A DNA stretch of 64,000 nucleotides from Onchocerca volvulus (taxonomy: Eukaryota; Nematoda; Chromadorea; Rhabditida; Onchocercidae), in the NCBI GenBank assembly GCA_000499405.2, contig HG738136.1, positions 1,590,646 to 1,654,645 of the forward strand, given 5' to 3'. Under the pieces are notes generated by a model that searched no databases, was not told the origin of the DNA, and saw only the letters and a list, made by a program, of their open reading frames with translations. The position numbers were made by a program, and so were the translations under genes. Positions 26,236 through 38,600 of the stretch are shown in pieces; position 1 is the stretch's first letter; every line of letters begins with the position of its first letter.

Positions 26236-29038
26236 CCCTAAAAAGTTTCATTTTATTATTTTTCTTGTGTTATAGATATTAACGCACTGCTTCTCTATTT
26301 TTTTTTTCTTTTTTTTTAACCAATAACAAAACAAAATTCTTTTATAGGAGTTTAAGTCTTTCAAAATAATTATTTGGATTGCTTAGGGAGGCTGGCTGTT
26401 TGTTTTAGAGATTGTTCAGGAATGATGTCAGATCTCGACCGCAAATTTCCGGAAGTTGTGGGACATTGAATAAAATGCAGAGAGGCACTAAATGATTCAT
26501 TCTTTTTTTTTTTTTTTTTTTTGGATATTAGCAGATTAGTTTTAAACATCCGTAGAAATCAGATTTTTGGAATTTCACTTCATGTCGTTGTTTTTCGTTT
26601 TTGAATTTATCCCAAAATTTGAAACACGCTTTTATGTTGTGCTGGATATGCGTGTTTTCATCGTTCTTTCGCAAATTTTTCTTCAAGTATGATGATTATT
26701 TTTTACTTATACAAGAAGTAGTTATCATCTTTAGTCATATAATTTGCTGCTTTGCAAAAGGGTAAAGAGCAGTGCGAAATTTACAAGTAAAGGTGAAGAT
26801 CTTAACCATTTTAGGTTCCCGATTTCCTATCAGATTTTGTCAAAATTTAGCTCAAGAAAATTAATATAATAAAAAAAGATATGTTTTCAGAACTTTTTAC
26901 TGACTATATTTTCCGAAAGGTATGATGAAAGGAGCAGAATGTCTGGTTAGAACTGTGAATGGATGTGTTGAATGGATATTTGAGAAAAAGCATGATATTA
27001 GCTATGAGCGAGCGAATTTCAGGTTAAATGCTTTCATCTGCAAGTTTCGATTATTCAGGATGAGCCGAGCCCATCCATGACAGAAAATCTTTAATAAGTT
27101 TGTGTTCATAAACTTCAGTATCTCACTAACATACTGCTTAAGTCGCGCATTTTCTTGAAAATGCCAGTATATCTTAATTTGCAATGTTGTTACCACGTTC
27201 GCTATATTTTTCACTTTTTTTTTTTCTTATATATTTTGTGAAAATTTATTCTTGTTGCTATCATGTGCCACTTATTAAGCATCATTATAAATGATCTTTT
27301 TCTTTAATTCAATAATCTTATAGTAAGACGGATATTTATTTTTCAATGTTTAATAAAATAAAAGAGGCAGAAAGCTAATCACTAGCTGGTAAGATAGCTG
27401 TAATATCTTAAACGATGATGTTGCAAGTCTTCGAGATCATACTGTTTACAAAGAAAATCACAAATCGATATGACGTCATAGCTACAAGCTTAGTGAAGAA
27501 GTAATGAAAAATCAAGTATAAACAATAGCTCATTTAGAGTTCATCAACCATCATATCATAATATTGTTATCAACACAGCTAGTAATATTTCTATGATGGA
27601 TCGTTTTTTTTTTTTTCGTATTATTCGTACAAACACTTATATTCGTACAAAATTATCCACGAATATGAATATATGGATGGTCTTTTGTTCTTTTTTTACA
27701 TCATTAATTCTGGTTTGTGATAATTCTCTTAATTTTTTTCCTATTTTTTCTACAGTTAAGTTGTCACAATTGACATTAAAAAATTCTAAAGCTATTATTA
27801 GATCAGCTTTTGCATCAAAAATATCTTTCTATCGGAATTATAATGCTTCCGCGGCAAATTATTTCTTGATCTAATTTCATTTAAAATATGCTTAGGATGA
27901 TTGAGACTATCATGAATTGGCCAATCTCAAAAATCGCAAGATCAGATGTCCCATAGGCAATAATTTAAAAAGTTTTTTATCTCAAGCCCACGTGTTTTTC
28001 AGCAGCGGTACCAAAACGCAGCCTTGAAGTAATAGTTGTTTTTTCTGCATCAAACGATATAGTTTTTATTGCAGATAATACCAAGACTATCCACAATGCC
28101 TTTTCCAGTTAACTTTTGCGGTCTTAAGTAATATAAGTCATAGAGATATGCAACATAAATCACAGAGATACGGTGACAATTTTATGCAAAAATTTTTGTC
28201 TTTATTCAATGAGAGAAAAGGAAATGCCTGTAGTTCTTAACATCGATAGGAAGGTTGAATATATGTTACCCATAATATAGGAAAATTTTGCATGAGCGAA
28301 GCATACATATGATAATAAATAGCAAACTGCTAAACTGAACGATAAAATGAGCTAATCAAGCTTATGCAGTGGTGATTATTTTACTCAGAAATCTCAGAAT
28401 ATTGGCAATTTCATATGCGCTCTAATTTGGCCATATATCTCTCCAATCGGTATGAAAGATAAGAAATTATAGAAACAAAAGCAAAAAACAATCTTAGTTA
28501 TAGCAGCTAGTTGTGATTTTAATTCCATAATTAGTATTTTTTAAAATTTACTTTGGGACTAGTATGATTCTTTCTTTATCTGTACGAAACTTGAAAAACT
28601 TAGACTTTTATTTAAAAAGTAGGGTACAACTGAGCTTATAACAACTTTCCAATTATTTATTTGAAAATATCAACATAGTCTTTGCTTCAGAAATTATAAA
28701 TTAACTGATAAATTAATACTCATGCTTGGACACTTTATGATTAAAAACAGCACACTAAGGGATAAATTCTATGTTATTTAGTATGCTTACTTTAAATATT
28801 TTTTTCTGTTCCAAATCCAAGTATATTTAAGAAAATTGTACAATCTAGTGATAAATAAAATTCAAAAAACAAAAGGCATGTCTATAAAAACATAAATATA
28901 CAAAAAATACGAAAAAACAAAGTATAAAAAACTAGATAATAACAAGCACTAATCTTTAGAACCCGACACCCATAGCTTAATAAACCAAAAACAGGAATCA
29001 TAATCAATTCATAAAAAATATATAATATCAAAACTAAT
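26236..29038. other. Intergenic region between ENSA and MED15 (convergent 3' sides)
   Basis: It includes the ENSA 3' side, a degenerate EFL1 exon copy (26811-26948), an imperfect hairpin (GGATGAGCCGAGCCCATCC, about 27058-27076) and AT-rich DNA. Open frames at 27002-27214 (minus) and 27593-27874 (plus) have no splice partners or family resemblance that I can see. Confidence 0.5.
26811..26948 (+). pseudogene. Degenerate copy of EFL1 exon 6 with its intron acceptor
   Basis: This stretch aligns colinearly with 37641-37781, the start of EFL1 exon 6. Shared blocks include CTATCAGATTT, CAAGAAAATTA, AACTTTTTAC and GGAGCAGAATGTCT. The intron-side TTTTAGG before the exon is also kept (TTTCTAGG in the gene), so it is a genomic DNA copy and not a retrocopy. 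It has small deletions and frame-breaking changes (for example three bases are lost in the GATTAAAGATGG part), and no other EFL1 exon is seen nearby. Confidence 0.8.
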
Positions 29039-29367
29039 AACACTAGTTTTCTAATCATAGTATTATTTTAACAAGATTTCATTTGCTATTCAAGGTGAGG
29101 AAAGGATAAAATTTTATGTGGAGAAAATTGAAAATCTCTACAATCATGAATGTGATTGTCCCTTTAATTTTAGGGGAAATACTATTTAGCAAGAGATGCT
29201 GCCTCTCCCGTGAAATACAAAACTCGTGAAATACATGCTTAAAGAGATGATTAATATTCGTAGTTAAGAGATTTTCAATTTTCTCAACATAAAATTATAT
29301 CATTTCCCGACCTTGAATAGCAAATGAAACTTTCTTGAGGTAATACTATGATCAGAAAATTAACGTT
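29039..29367. repeat. MITE-like element with about 101-bp terminal inverted repeats
   Basis: The left arm, 29039-29139, is the reverse complement of the right arm, 29267-29367, with roughly 85% agreement by eye. Perfect blocks include TTTCATTTGCTATTCAAGGT and GAGAAAATTGAAAATCTCT. The 127-base loop has no reading frame. It lies 40 bases downstream of the MED15 stop codon, so it is probably transcribed in the MED15 3' UTR or its read-through. Confidence 0.85.
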
Positions 29368-29406
29368 ATTTAGCTAGCAAAAAAACACTATTCATGAAGA
29401 AAAATT

Positions 29407-32400
29407 TTAAGTGCTTGCACTAGAACTACCAATTTTCAAGACATGCAAAGAAGCAAGCTTCCAAGCATTGACGATTTCCGTGATAGTTCGACAATTAACA
29501 GCCATATTTAAACGCTTATCGAACTGTGTATTAATATCGACCAAGCTAACACCACCATATGACCATCGATCACGCCATATGGATGCTCTGGATTCCGGAT
29601 AGTTCAAAGGTATCACTAATCGCAATGGTGGTACTAGCAGCTGAAAGTTGGCAAGGAGATGAAATTACAAAAGAAACAGAGAACTATCTAAAAATAAAAT
29701 CACTAGTCAGAAATAAAACTTTAATAAGGACAAACTTACAATATCGTTCTCGATGAATACTTGAATTTCGGTACAATCATCTGATATTGGGATGAATTCA
29801 GGATCAAATCTAAAATTGTATTTTTATTAAGAGATCAAATAACTTTTGACACTGGAAATGTAATTATATTCCAATTAATGGATACCTTTGCAGGGAATCA
29901 CCTGCTGTTAATTCAAAAATGGAATAAGAAGTGCACATATCAGGTGTATCATTAAATAATCATAAATTATTACTTATAATTGTATGGCCGAAGTTGATCC
30001 GATGCTTCTTGCGATAGCTCCAATCGTGAACCATCCTGGCATATCACGGCAATACGTTCTAAAAAAAACCAGTAATTTATTAAAAGTTTGAAAATCTTGA
30101 TCAGTTGATTTTATATCAAGAAGATTTAATTTTCATATTCCATCAATATGAAATGCTGCTAATTATGGTCGCTGATAAATGAGCGCAAATAATATTCCAA
30201 AAACAAACCATCAGAACCTTCCTCTTTCTTGATTCGTTTTATTGGTATCACATCTTTTTCCTCTCTACTTTTCGTTTTTTCTTCTTTAATTATACTCATC
30301 ACCTTTTCTGGAATTCTGAAATATTAAAAAAAAATTAAAATAATAATCGGAGGAAAGAATATTTTGCGAAATACAATTTCAATAAATTTCATGCTAAACT
30401 CAAAGTTAACATATGTATACGAAAGAATGATGATGAATTAGGGTAAAGGAAGTTATCAGTCATTATTTTAATGAACACACAAATGATGCTCAGTACAACT
30501 GTTAATCAGTATAAATTAAAATGACTTCTTTCAATAACTGACATTGGTAAATTGAGGTCAAGCTACTCAAATCCAGTTAACCGAGATTTAGAATTCAAAA
30601 CATTGCACAATAAATTCAAGAAGCCTACTTTATAGCATATTGATGGAAGTCACCCCAAGGATCCGGAAGTGGTGTCTTCGTAGCATCCGCACTTTCCAAA
30701 CGTAAAGCATCTATCAACGGGAAACAAAGCGAATCGCGTTCGATCAAATTCCTCACACTAACAACCAACTTTTCCAGAAGTTTCAACTCTACTTTTCTGC
30801 AAAGTTGAATTTTTGAAGAAAAAACAAGTGATGAAAAAAAATAGACAAAAAATAAGAGTGACAATTTACATTTAGAAACTTATTTCTTTTTGGACTTCAT
30901 AAATTTATTTATTAACTGTATTATAAATTAGAATCCAAATTTGGAGATCTCGATTTCGCAAAATACTGATGCTGCGAAAATAATCAAATTAAAAAATTTA
31001 CCGGCGATTTTCCATTATTTCAAGAAGACGTTCAAATTTCGACTTCGGTGCTTGCCCATCCAAACTACAAGCAAAAAAATCTTAAATTCAGTTCTGCATT
31101 GAAATAATGCTGAATATTTATCGTAAAAATACTGCTTAGTTCAATTTACCGGAAATTAATTCCTTCATAGCATTTTTATGACGTTGAAAATCTTCACATG
31201 GCAAACTGCGATAGATTTCTGAATCCTCATATAAAATTCAAATACTTGAAAAACAGAATCGAAGAAAAACAAAATCCAAAGAAAACTACCGATTTCTTTC
31301 CAGCAATCTTTTGATATGTTCATGATAAGGCTTCAACAACTCTAGTTTCTGACTATAAAGTGGTTCATCTGAGCTTTTATCACCTTCACTACCTGTTGTA
31401 CTGTGTGCTGCAGCCGAATTTTCTGAAATAGTATGATAAGCTGGATTTCATTAAAAAACTCTTCCGAATCCAATTTTTTCAAAATCTCTTACAAACTAGA
31501 GAAATTTATTACCAGGATGATGCTGCGTGTAAATTGCAGAGGGAACACTGCTTGGCCCTTTATGATGTAGTGAAGAAGTTTGCTGAACAGCTGATCCTAC
31601 AGATGATGGCTGAGTAAGAGTAACTTGTTGTTGCGAGTTATAGTTTTGAGCATTCCCAAGATCTTGAGATTGATATTGAATATTTTGAGCAGCACTCATG
31701 CCACTTGCCATATAATGATTTGGCATGCGTCTGAAAACAGTTTATACAAATTCAAAACTAAAATTGTGTATTTCACTTTAAAATTCTTCATTTAATATAA
31801 ATTAACTATATCTAAGTTTGAGGTCAAATTTAAGAACTTTTTTACATTTTCAATGGTTTCACACTGAGCTTCCTATCTATCAATATTTTTCTTAAAACTT
31901 ACTGCACAGAGACCTGCGTTGGTCCCATCTGCCCCACACCCGTTTGCAATGAAACATTTTGAGCTGGATATGGTACTGGACCACTTTGCACAGTTCCCAT
32001 TCGCACCATTTGTGTATTTCCTTTAAAAAAATTTAATCATTAGAGAAATGAATTTTAAGCCTGTCACCCAAAGAGTCATTTCCGATTTTTTCCGAACCAT
32101 CTTAAAATTACTCTTTATTTTGAAGTTTATAATTAAATCTGCAAAACGAGCACACCTTGTGACATACCAACTTGTTGATTCAGCCCAACGCTAATCATCA
32201 TCCCACCAGTGTTCATAGTGCCTTGTCCTGGATATTGTTGTGTTAGCTGCAAAATGTGACATAAAAGAGAAAATCCAAAGCACTATTAGAAATGAAATAG
32301 CGAAGCTTTTTAAATACAGTTAATAAGTGAGAAATCGAAATAAGTTTCCTGGAATTTTTTCAAATTTATTCAAGAAGATTTTTTCAAATTTACTTGGAAA

Positions 32401-34678
32401 AATCAGAAGTATTCAAAATGAATAGTAATGATTGCACTGATTTTTTACTATGTCTTTAAAACAATACGTGTGAGATAAGACCGATTTAACAAAAAATATG
32501 TAGTGTGGCTCAAATTTTTTCACCTATTCATCCTATTCATCAAATTTTTATCATCAAATTCACGCAGATATTAGGGTGATATGACTAAGTTAATTTTAAA
32601 AATTGATTCACCCGAACACGTCCTTGTATAAATCCTAGAGCAACTTGTCGTTTTTTTTCCGCATTTGTTTCTGCATTAATTTGCTGCTGAGCCATCTGTT
32701 GTACTTCAGGTGGTAAGCGCGATAACGCATCGCTTATTGTCCTAAAATAAATATCGAATAGGATCAATCATTCTAAATTTTCAGATCTATCTATTTTGAA
32801 AATTCTTCCCAATTAGATATCGAGAAAATCGGTATCTAACTGGAAGAAATTTTTAGAATTTTCATCGCCATACCATATATGCAATTTACTGAATCAATTT
32901 ATAATCAAGTTAATTAAATATTTTACTGATGCAAAGAATTAGGCACAAAAACATAACAATAAAAATAAATTGCATGTAACTCATAGAATAATTTAATTAT
33001 ATTTTCTTAAAATGCAAGTAAATAACATACAACAGCCTTGGCTGCATTTGTGGATTCTGTACATACTGTCCGGAAACGATTTGAACTGGTTGCTGACCAG
33101 GCTGCATCATCGCCATACCATATCTGCAATTTACTGAATCAATTTATAATCAAATTAATTAAATATTTTAAATTCGAAAATACTTAAAACTTTTTTAAAC
33201 TACAAAAACAATCGTAAACTTGCTTATTATATCTCATTAATTTATTCGATAAATTAGAAACTAATTTACTTGATTCAATTTATATAACTCAACTGCCAGG
33301 AAAGCTAAAAAATGGAGTATTTTTGCTCGAAAATTCTAAGAGCACAGAGGGGAAACACATAATACTTCAAACGAAAAAAAAGGTAGAGAGATCTCGAAAC
33401 ACTAATAATTTAATTATTAGCACTAAAAATAAAACAAATAATATAATAGTTAGCACTCGAAAGTCAACTGCACGACAAATCAGAAGGCATGCTGCACTGG
33501 ACAACCAGAATTTGTAGTCTTAGTGACTTTTTTAAGAAAATCAATGAATTTTCAAAAAATATTAATTCTAATGGAAATTTTTCTATCGCTACCTTGAAGT
33601 CAGTTGGAAATATCCAGATCTGAGATAAGTTTTGGAAAAAAAAAAAAGAAAGAAATCAATGAATTCCTTTTTTTTCGAACAGTACTTACCTCTGTTGTCG
33701 ATGCATATGTTGTGGTGTCACAGTTGTCGGAACAGAAATCTGCAAAGCATAAAAATTCAATAAATTATATATTTTATTAAAACATAAACTCAATTATCAA
33801 TCTGCTTAAATTTAATTTTTTTAAATCATTCACTTTATTATTCCATTGACAATGATATCACTGAATGAATCAAAATGAATGGTTTGATGTATATGACAGC
33901 TATCTTCCAGCAAATACTTTCTTGGGAGAAATGAGAATTACTAACAGAAAAAGCCAAAAATGAAATGAAAAACAATAAGTAAGATATATCTCTGATTTAA
34001 AATAATAACTAATAAAAGCATTAATCTTCAAACATTAATTAAATTAAGTAAGTAATACGGAATCTGATTCCTTCATCACTGCTAATTTTATCGATCTGTA
34101 TAAAGCAGAATTACGATGTAAAATTTAAAATACACGAAAAAATTAATTCACCATTCGAGGATTCTGCATCCGTTGCCCTTGTTGCATTATAAATTGTTGT
34201 TGATCGACGTAATTCATGGCTAAAATTCGACCACTTTATTAAAGAAAATTATTTTCGTAAATTTACTAAGACTCTTCCATAAATAAAAATTTGATTTCTT
34301 TTACAGGGAACTTGTTTTCTGAAAAATACTAAAAATTCTGAAACAATGACTATGTAAAGGCAAAATTTCCTGATTTCTTCTCTGTTAATGATATTTCTTA
34401 TTGAGCAAAAAATGGAGATAAACTAATAATTGACTTTAGATGCCGAAATACTAAAACTCTACCACCAGTTATACAACTAAAAATCATGCATTTTAATTTA
34501 ATGAGAAATCCCGACTTATCAAGCTGATCGCAAACAATCGTTGGCAACTCGGATTTGAACCTATGTCTACTGCTTCGAAGCAAACGGGGTGGGGAGGGGG
34601 GTAGGAGAAGATTGAGATGATTTTACCTCCTTTTTTATTCTTAATTATCCGAATTTGGCCACGAGCACGGATTGCCAT
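29407..34678 (-). CDS. MED15: Mediator complex subunit 15 (mdt-15 homologue), about 16 exons
   Basis: Exons: 34678-34627, 34219-34152, 33739-33690, 33123-33031, 32741-32612, 32246-32168 (or to 32156), 32020-31903, 31730-31513, 31422-31290, 31064-31002, 30796-30629, 30315-30209, 30058-30032 (uncertain), 29904-29886, 29809-29740, 29640-29407; about 542 residues. MED15 is a Mediator tail subunit that links activators to RNA polymerase II; worm MDT-15 serves lipid and stress regulators such as SBP-1 and NHR-49. Evidence: the SDALSRLPPEVQQMAQQQIN block, a Gln/Met-rich middle, LKPYHEHIKRLLERNRLDGQ with KFERLLEIMENRR, a RFDPEF segment (human RLDPKF), and the C-terminal module PPLRLVIPLNYPESRASIW ending NAWKLASLHV, matching human PPLELSVPADYP and LLNTWAQSV. 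The N-terminal KIX domain of other MED15 proteins is not found. An in-frame stop precedes the ATG. One internal junction (exon 13/14) is unresolved. EFL1 is divergent upstream. Confidence 0.85.
31150..31218 (-). other. Candidate cassette (poison) exon in MED15
   Basis: A 69-nt segment with an ATTCAG acceptor and a CCG|GTAAAT donor lies in a MED15 intron whose flanking exons already join in phase 2. Included, it would end translation after about 7 codons. In another frame it is fully open and reads IYRSLPCEDFQRHKNAMKEL. It could be a regulated exon, an exon of an alternative isoform, or chance. Confidence 0.4.
32863..33169. repeat. Intra-gene direct repeat: duplicated intron/exon junction of MED15
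   Basis: About 62 bases at 33108-33169 (the acceptor and first codons of MED15 exon 4) are repeated at 32863-32924 inside the next intron, with only a few changes. In the intron copy the acceptor CAG has become CAT, so it is dead as a splice site. The two copies are 245 bases apart. Confidence 0.85.
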
Positions 34679-35635
34679 GGTACTTTAAACTGTTGCTATT
34701 GCTGTAGTGATGTAAGAACTCCAAACTGGTAATTGAACTCCAACAACTCCAGATTCTGTCCTTTTAAATCCTTCTGAGGCTTCTCTCCCTTATCTGATCT
34801 CCATTATCGCCTCTTAATTGGTTGGCTTCACTTTGTTTATCTGCAAATTGGAGCGTTTTGGCGGTAAACATGTTTATCTATTTGGCGGCAAACATTTTTA
34901 TCAATTTGGCGGTAAACATGTTTATCGTTCCTTTGAAACTATCTCGCGCCACTTGATTTTTAGCACTCTTTGTTTACAATAATTGTCGTAGCGCTACTTA
35001 TTTTCAAAGCTGCTCCTGACATAGATGTAACAGATTAAAAAAAAAAAAAAGTAGGTATTTTTATATTAAAACACGCGTTTTAACAAATTATCAAAACAAT
35101 CGGTGAAGAACTTGAAATGTTGTTTCAAAAGTAACAAAGAACATTTTTATTTATATAGATAGATATTGAGAGTGCTTGAACCGCCTTCAACATATCGGAT
35201 GGAAATTTTCCTCGAAACAAATTTTTACACTTTTCGCTATTATACTAGATTCTGAGAGTTATAAGATGTCTCAGATGGCATTTACGGTCAATTTCATTTA
35301 ATTGTCCATCTTTCGATTTGTATATTTTTTTATTTTTTACTTGAAACATTTTCTTTCTTTCCTTTTTTTTCTTTTTTAAAGGCTTGTTTTCTTCTAATGA
35401 TTCTCTCTTTTTTTTTTCTTTTGTTATTCCGTTCATTCAATAAATACATAATGATTCGAAATTTTTATTACGTAAAATCCCGCATATAAAAATTCCGTAG
35501 AATTCTCTTGCATACAATCGAACTCGAAAAATTCCGTAATATATTCCAAATTGGAAATAAAATTAAAATTTTTATAATGGCATTAAATATATTTGCAGGT
35601 AAAAAAAAAAAAAAAAAAAAAGAAAAAGAAAAAGA
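34679..35635. promoter_or_regulatory. Divergent upstream region shared by MED15 and EFL1
   Basis: The 957 bases between the two start codons must hold the promoters of both genes. About 34740-35165 is a copy of the dispersed GGCGGTAAA repeat. A TTTGCAG at 35593-35599 before the EFL1 start is a likely trans-splice acceptor; it is followed by GT and a 20-base A tract. No TATA box can be singled out in this AT-rich DNA. Confidence 0.55.
34740..35165 (+). repeat. Dispersed repeat (GGCGGTAAA family), copy 2
   Basis: It contains CACTTTGTTTATCTGCAAAT, then about three tandem units of TTTGGCGGTAAACATGTTTATC (34855-34926), then GACATAGATGTAACAGATT, an A/GTAG block and ATCGGTGAAGAACTTGAAAT with GTTTCAAAAGTAACAAAGAA. 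The block order matches the copy at 3560-4010. Confidence 0.8.
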
Positions 35636-38600
35636 ATGACAAAAAAACAATCTGACTGTGCTATCTTCCAAAAGGTATGTTATCGCATGAAATATGTTTC
35701 CTTTTCATTTTCATTTCAAATATGAAATGTGTCGTCATTTTGCATGAAAAGATTTGTTTCTTGATTTGTTATTGAACTTGGCACTTTCAAGTCAGGAAAA
35801 AAATAGACCAGCCGTAATATATGATATCTAATTAATAGAACAAATTTCTTATATGATGTATAATTAATTGAATAATATGATATCTAATTAATTGAACAAA
35901 TTTCTTGTCGAAAGTCATACAGAGAAAAGATGATATTAACTTTGTTCTGTTTTCAACACTAGTCTCTACTTTGGAAATCTAGAATTAGTTCATCAAGATG
36001 ATGTTAAATCTTTTTATTGGATACTATAGTAGCTAGCTGACATCGAAATTCTCTTTTTGCATGTAGTCGAAAAAAAGGAAAACTCACGAAAAGACGGGAA
36101 ATGATTTCTGTTTATTATGTTTAGTATGCAAATAGTATTCTATGATTGCAGCTTGATGCATCACGCATTCGTAACGTATGTATAATTGCTCATGTTGATC
36201 ATGGAAAAACATGTCTTGCCGATTGTCTTATTTCATCGAATGGATTAATTTCGACGAGAATGGCTGGTAAATTACGTTATATGGATAATCGCGAGGTAGT
36301 TTTTTTTTTTACATGCTATCATTTTCAAGGTTTCTTTACCAGATATAAAATGCCATCTAGTTTTGATCAGTTTAATGAATTGGAGAAACCATATTTGCGC
36401 AGAACATTATTTTTGCAATAAAGTTTTGAATTTCGTTTCTGAAATTGTATTAAAAGCATTATATGAAGATTTTATGAATCTGTTAATGGGTTCTCTTTAA
36501 GATTTATAAAATATTCAGGATGAGCAGATTCGTGGAATAACGATGAAAGCTTCGGCAATTGCTTTAGTACATGATAATAATATCATAAATTTGATTGATA
36601 GTCCTGGGCATGTTGATTTTTCCGATGAAGTTTCTTCAGTGTTGCTATTATCAGACATAGCTTTCTTAGTGATCGATGTGGTTTGTCGGATATTTTTATT
36701 CTCTTTAAATTTTTTATGATTGAAAGATTCTGTTATTTTTACCTTCATTTAGCAGAAGTGAGAATTCGTGTTAAGAAATGTTTTGTAACCATATAAAAAA
36801 TTCTTTGAGGACTTAAAATAAATTCATGGTACTTATTTCCTTATAAGTCCCTTAGTTATTAATTAATGCTTAGTGGGACTGAACCTGATCTCCTTAGTAT
36901 GAGTGATTCATTAATTGAAATGCCGCATTTCAAATACTTATGCTACTAATTGAGAAATTAAATATGATTAAATATTAGCAAATTTTGCTTTTGTATTTCC
37001 TCCCAACTTTACAGTTCTCTTTTGTTTAGGTTGAAGGGTTATGTTCTCAAACCGAATTTTTCCTACGGCAAGCAATCCAGCTAAATCTAGAAATAATTCT
37101 TGTTTTCAACAAAATCGATCGATTAGCTGTAGAAATAAAGCAGACTCCAGCTGAAGCTTTTGCTCACATGCGGTGTTTGTTGGAACAGGTAACTGCACTC
37201 TTATTAATTTTGGATTTTGTCGAAAGTAATAAAATTTAAACATAGCGGAAGTTTGTTAATTTGAGGAACTAATAATTTTGATTTGAAAATAGTGTTTCTT
37301 TCGAAGCATTTTTTTTTTTAAAGTTTCTTGGAAAATTAGAGAATTCATCGGGATTCGAGATTAGACATGAATTATTTTCAGGTTAACAGTTGTATCAGTC
37401 AGATCATTTCTGGTGCTTTAGTGGAGCAAGAAGATTGGCATAGCGTTGAACGTGCTGAGAAAGGCTTGTATTTCTCACCAGAAAATGATAATGTGATTTT
37501 TGCTTCAGCTTTGCATGGTTTGTTCTATGTGTTATTAAATGCTTCACTTTTTCATTCAAAGTGAATTTAAAAAAAAAAAAAATTCAGTATTTCATTTTGC
37601 CGAAAATGTTTTGCGTGAAATTTCTTGTGTTTTTTTTTCTAGGTTATGGATTTTCTCTATCAGATTTCGCCAGGATTTGGTCCAAGAAAATTAGCATATC
37701 AGAGAAGGATATATTGCCAAAACTTTTTACGGATTCATATTTTTCAAAAGGTATGATTAAAGATGGAGCAGAATGTCTAGGAAAGAAGACTTTATTTGAG
37801 CAGCTCATCTTGCAACCGTTGTGGGATGTGCATAAATCCGGTCTTGTGGATGAAGATCTGGAAAAGTTGAAGGTTTATTTTTATTTTACATTGTTAATAT
37901 TTGATTTTCTTTGGTTTTTTTAATCGATGTGGTGTAAATTTGATGTCATGAAAGCTAGTATTTCAAAATGTGAGGATCAAGGATGCATGCAGTCTTTTAT
38001 ACGATTTTTAGGCATTTGCTGATAAAATGAATGTGAAAATTCGAAGTAAACGGCCAATAGAAGCATTCGATGAATTTATGCGTGGTTGGCTTCCTGTGAC
38101 GACGGCTTGTTTCCGAGCTGCTATTCTTTCATCATCCTCATGTCATTCCTTCACACATCCTCGACGTTTGGCATCATTGTCCTTGAACGAAAATCATTCT
38201 CTTTATGAAGCCGTCAAAGCATGCGATAGTTCGGCTATCACTGTTATTTTTGTTGCTAAAATATTGCAATATGAAAAAACCGTATTAGCAATGTGCCGTG
38301 TGCTTTCTGGAAATGTTCGGAAAGATGACCAATTGTTTTTGATTAGCAACAAGCATTCAAATGGAACTGTCCTCGAAAGGTTGTGAATTTTTTCATATTT
38401 TGTGTTTTTCTGATATGATGAAACACTGCTGATTGTGGTATTTATTGCATTCATGGATCTCAAGTCTGAATTTTTATTCTAATAAATTTCGCCATTTGCT
38501 GCATTTTTTACTTCACTTCTTACTCATCAGATATCATTAGATAAAATTTTTTGATAGTACAACTTGATGAAAAATGATGTCAGATAAGGATCTTTTGATC

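Noticed and set aside
28200..28260. CCTGTAGTTCTTAACATCGATAGG resembling the NKID region of EF-2-like GTPases
   Set aside because: Similarity covers only about 10 codons and is broken by stops on its left; chance is likely.
29411..29756. Plus-strand frames of 63 and 65 codons
   Set aside because: They are antisense to the last MED15 exon and the intron before it.
34500..34570. tRNA-like T-arm (GGTTCAAATCC on the minus strand) in MED15 intron 1
   Set aside because: The T-stem pairs poorly and no D-arm or matching 5' acceptor strand is found within 100 bases; at most a tRNA-derived scrap.
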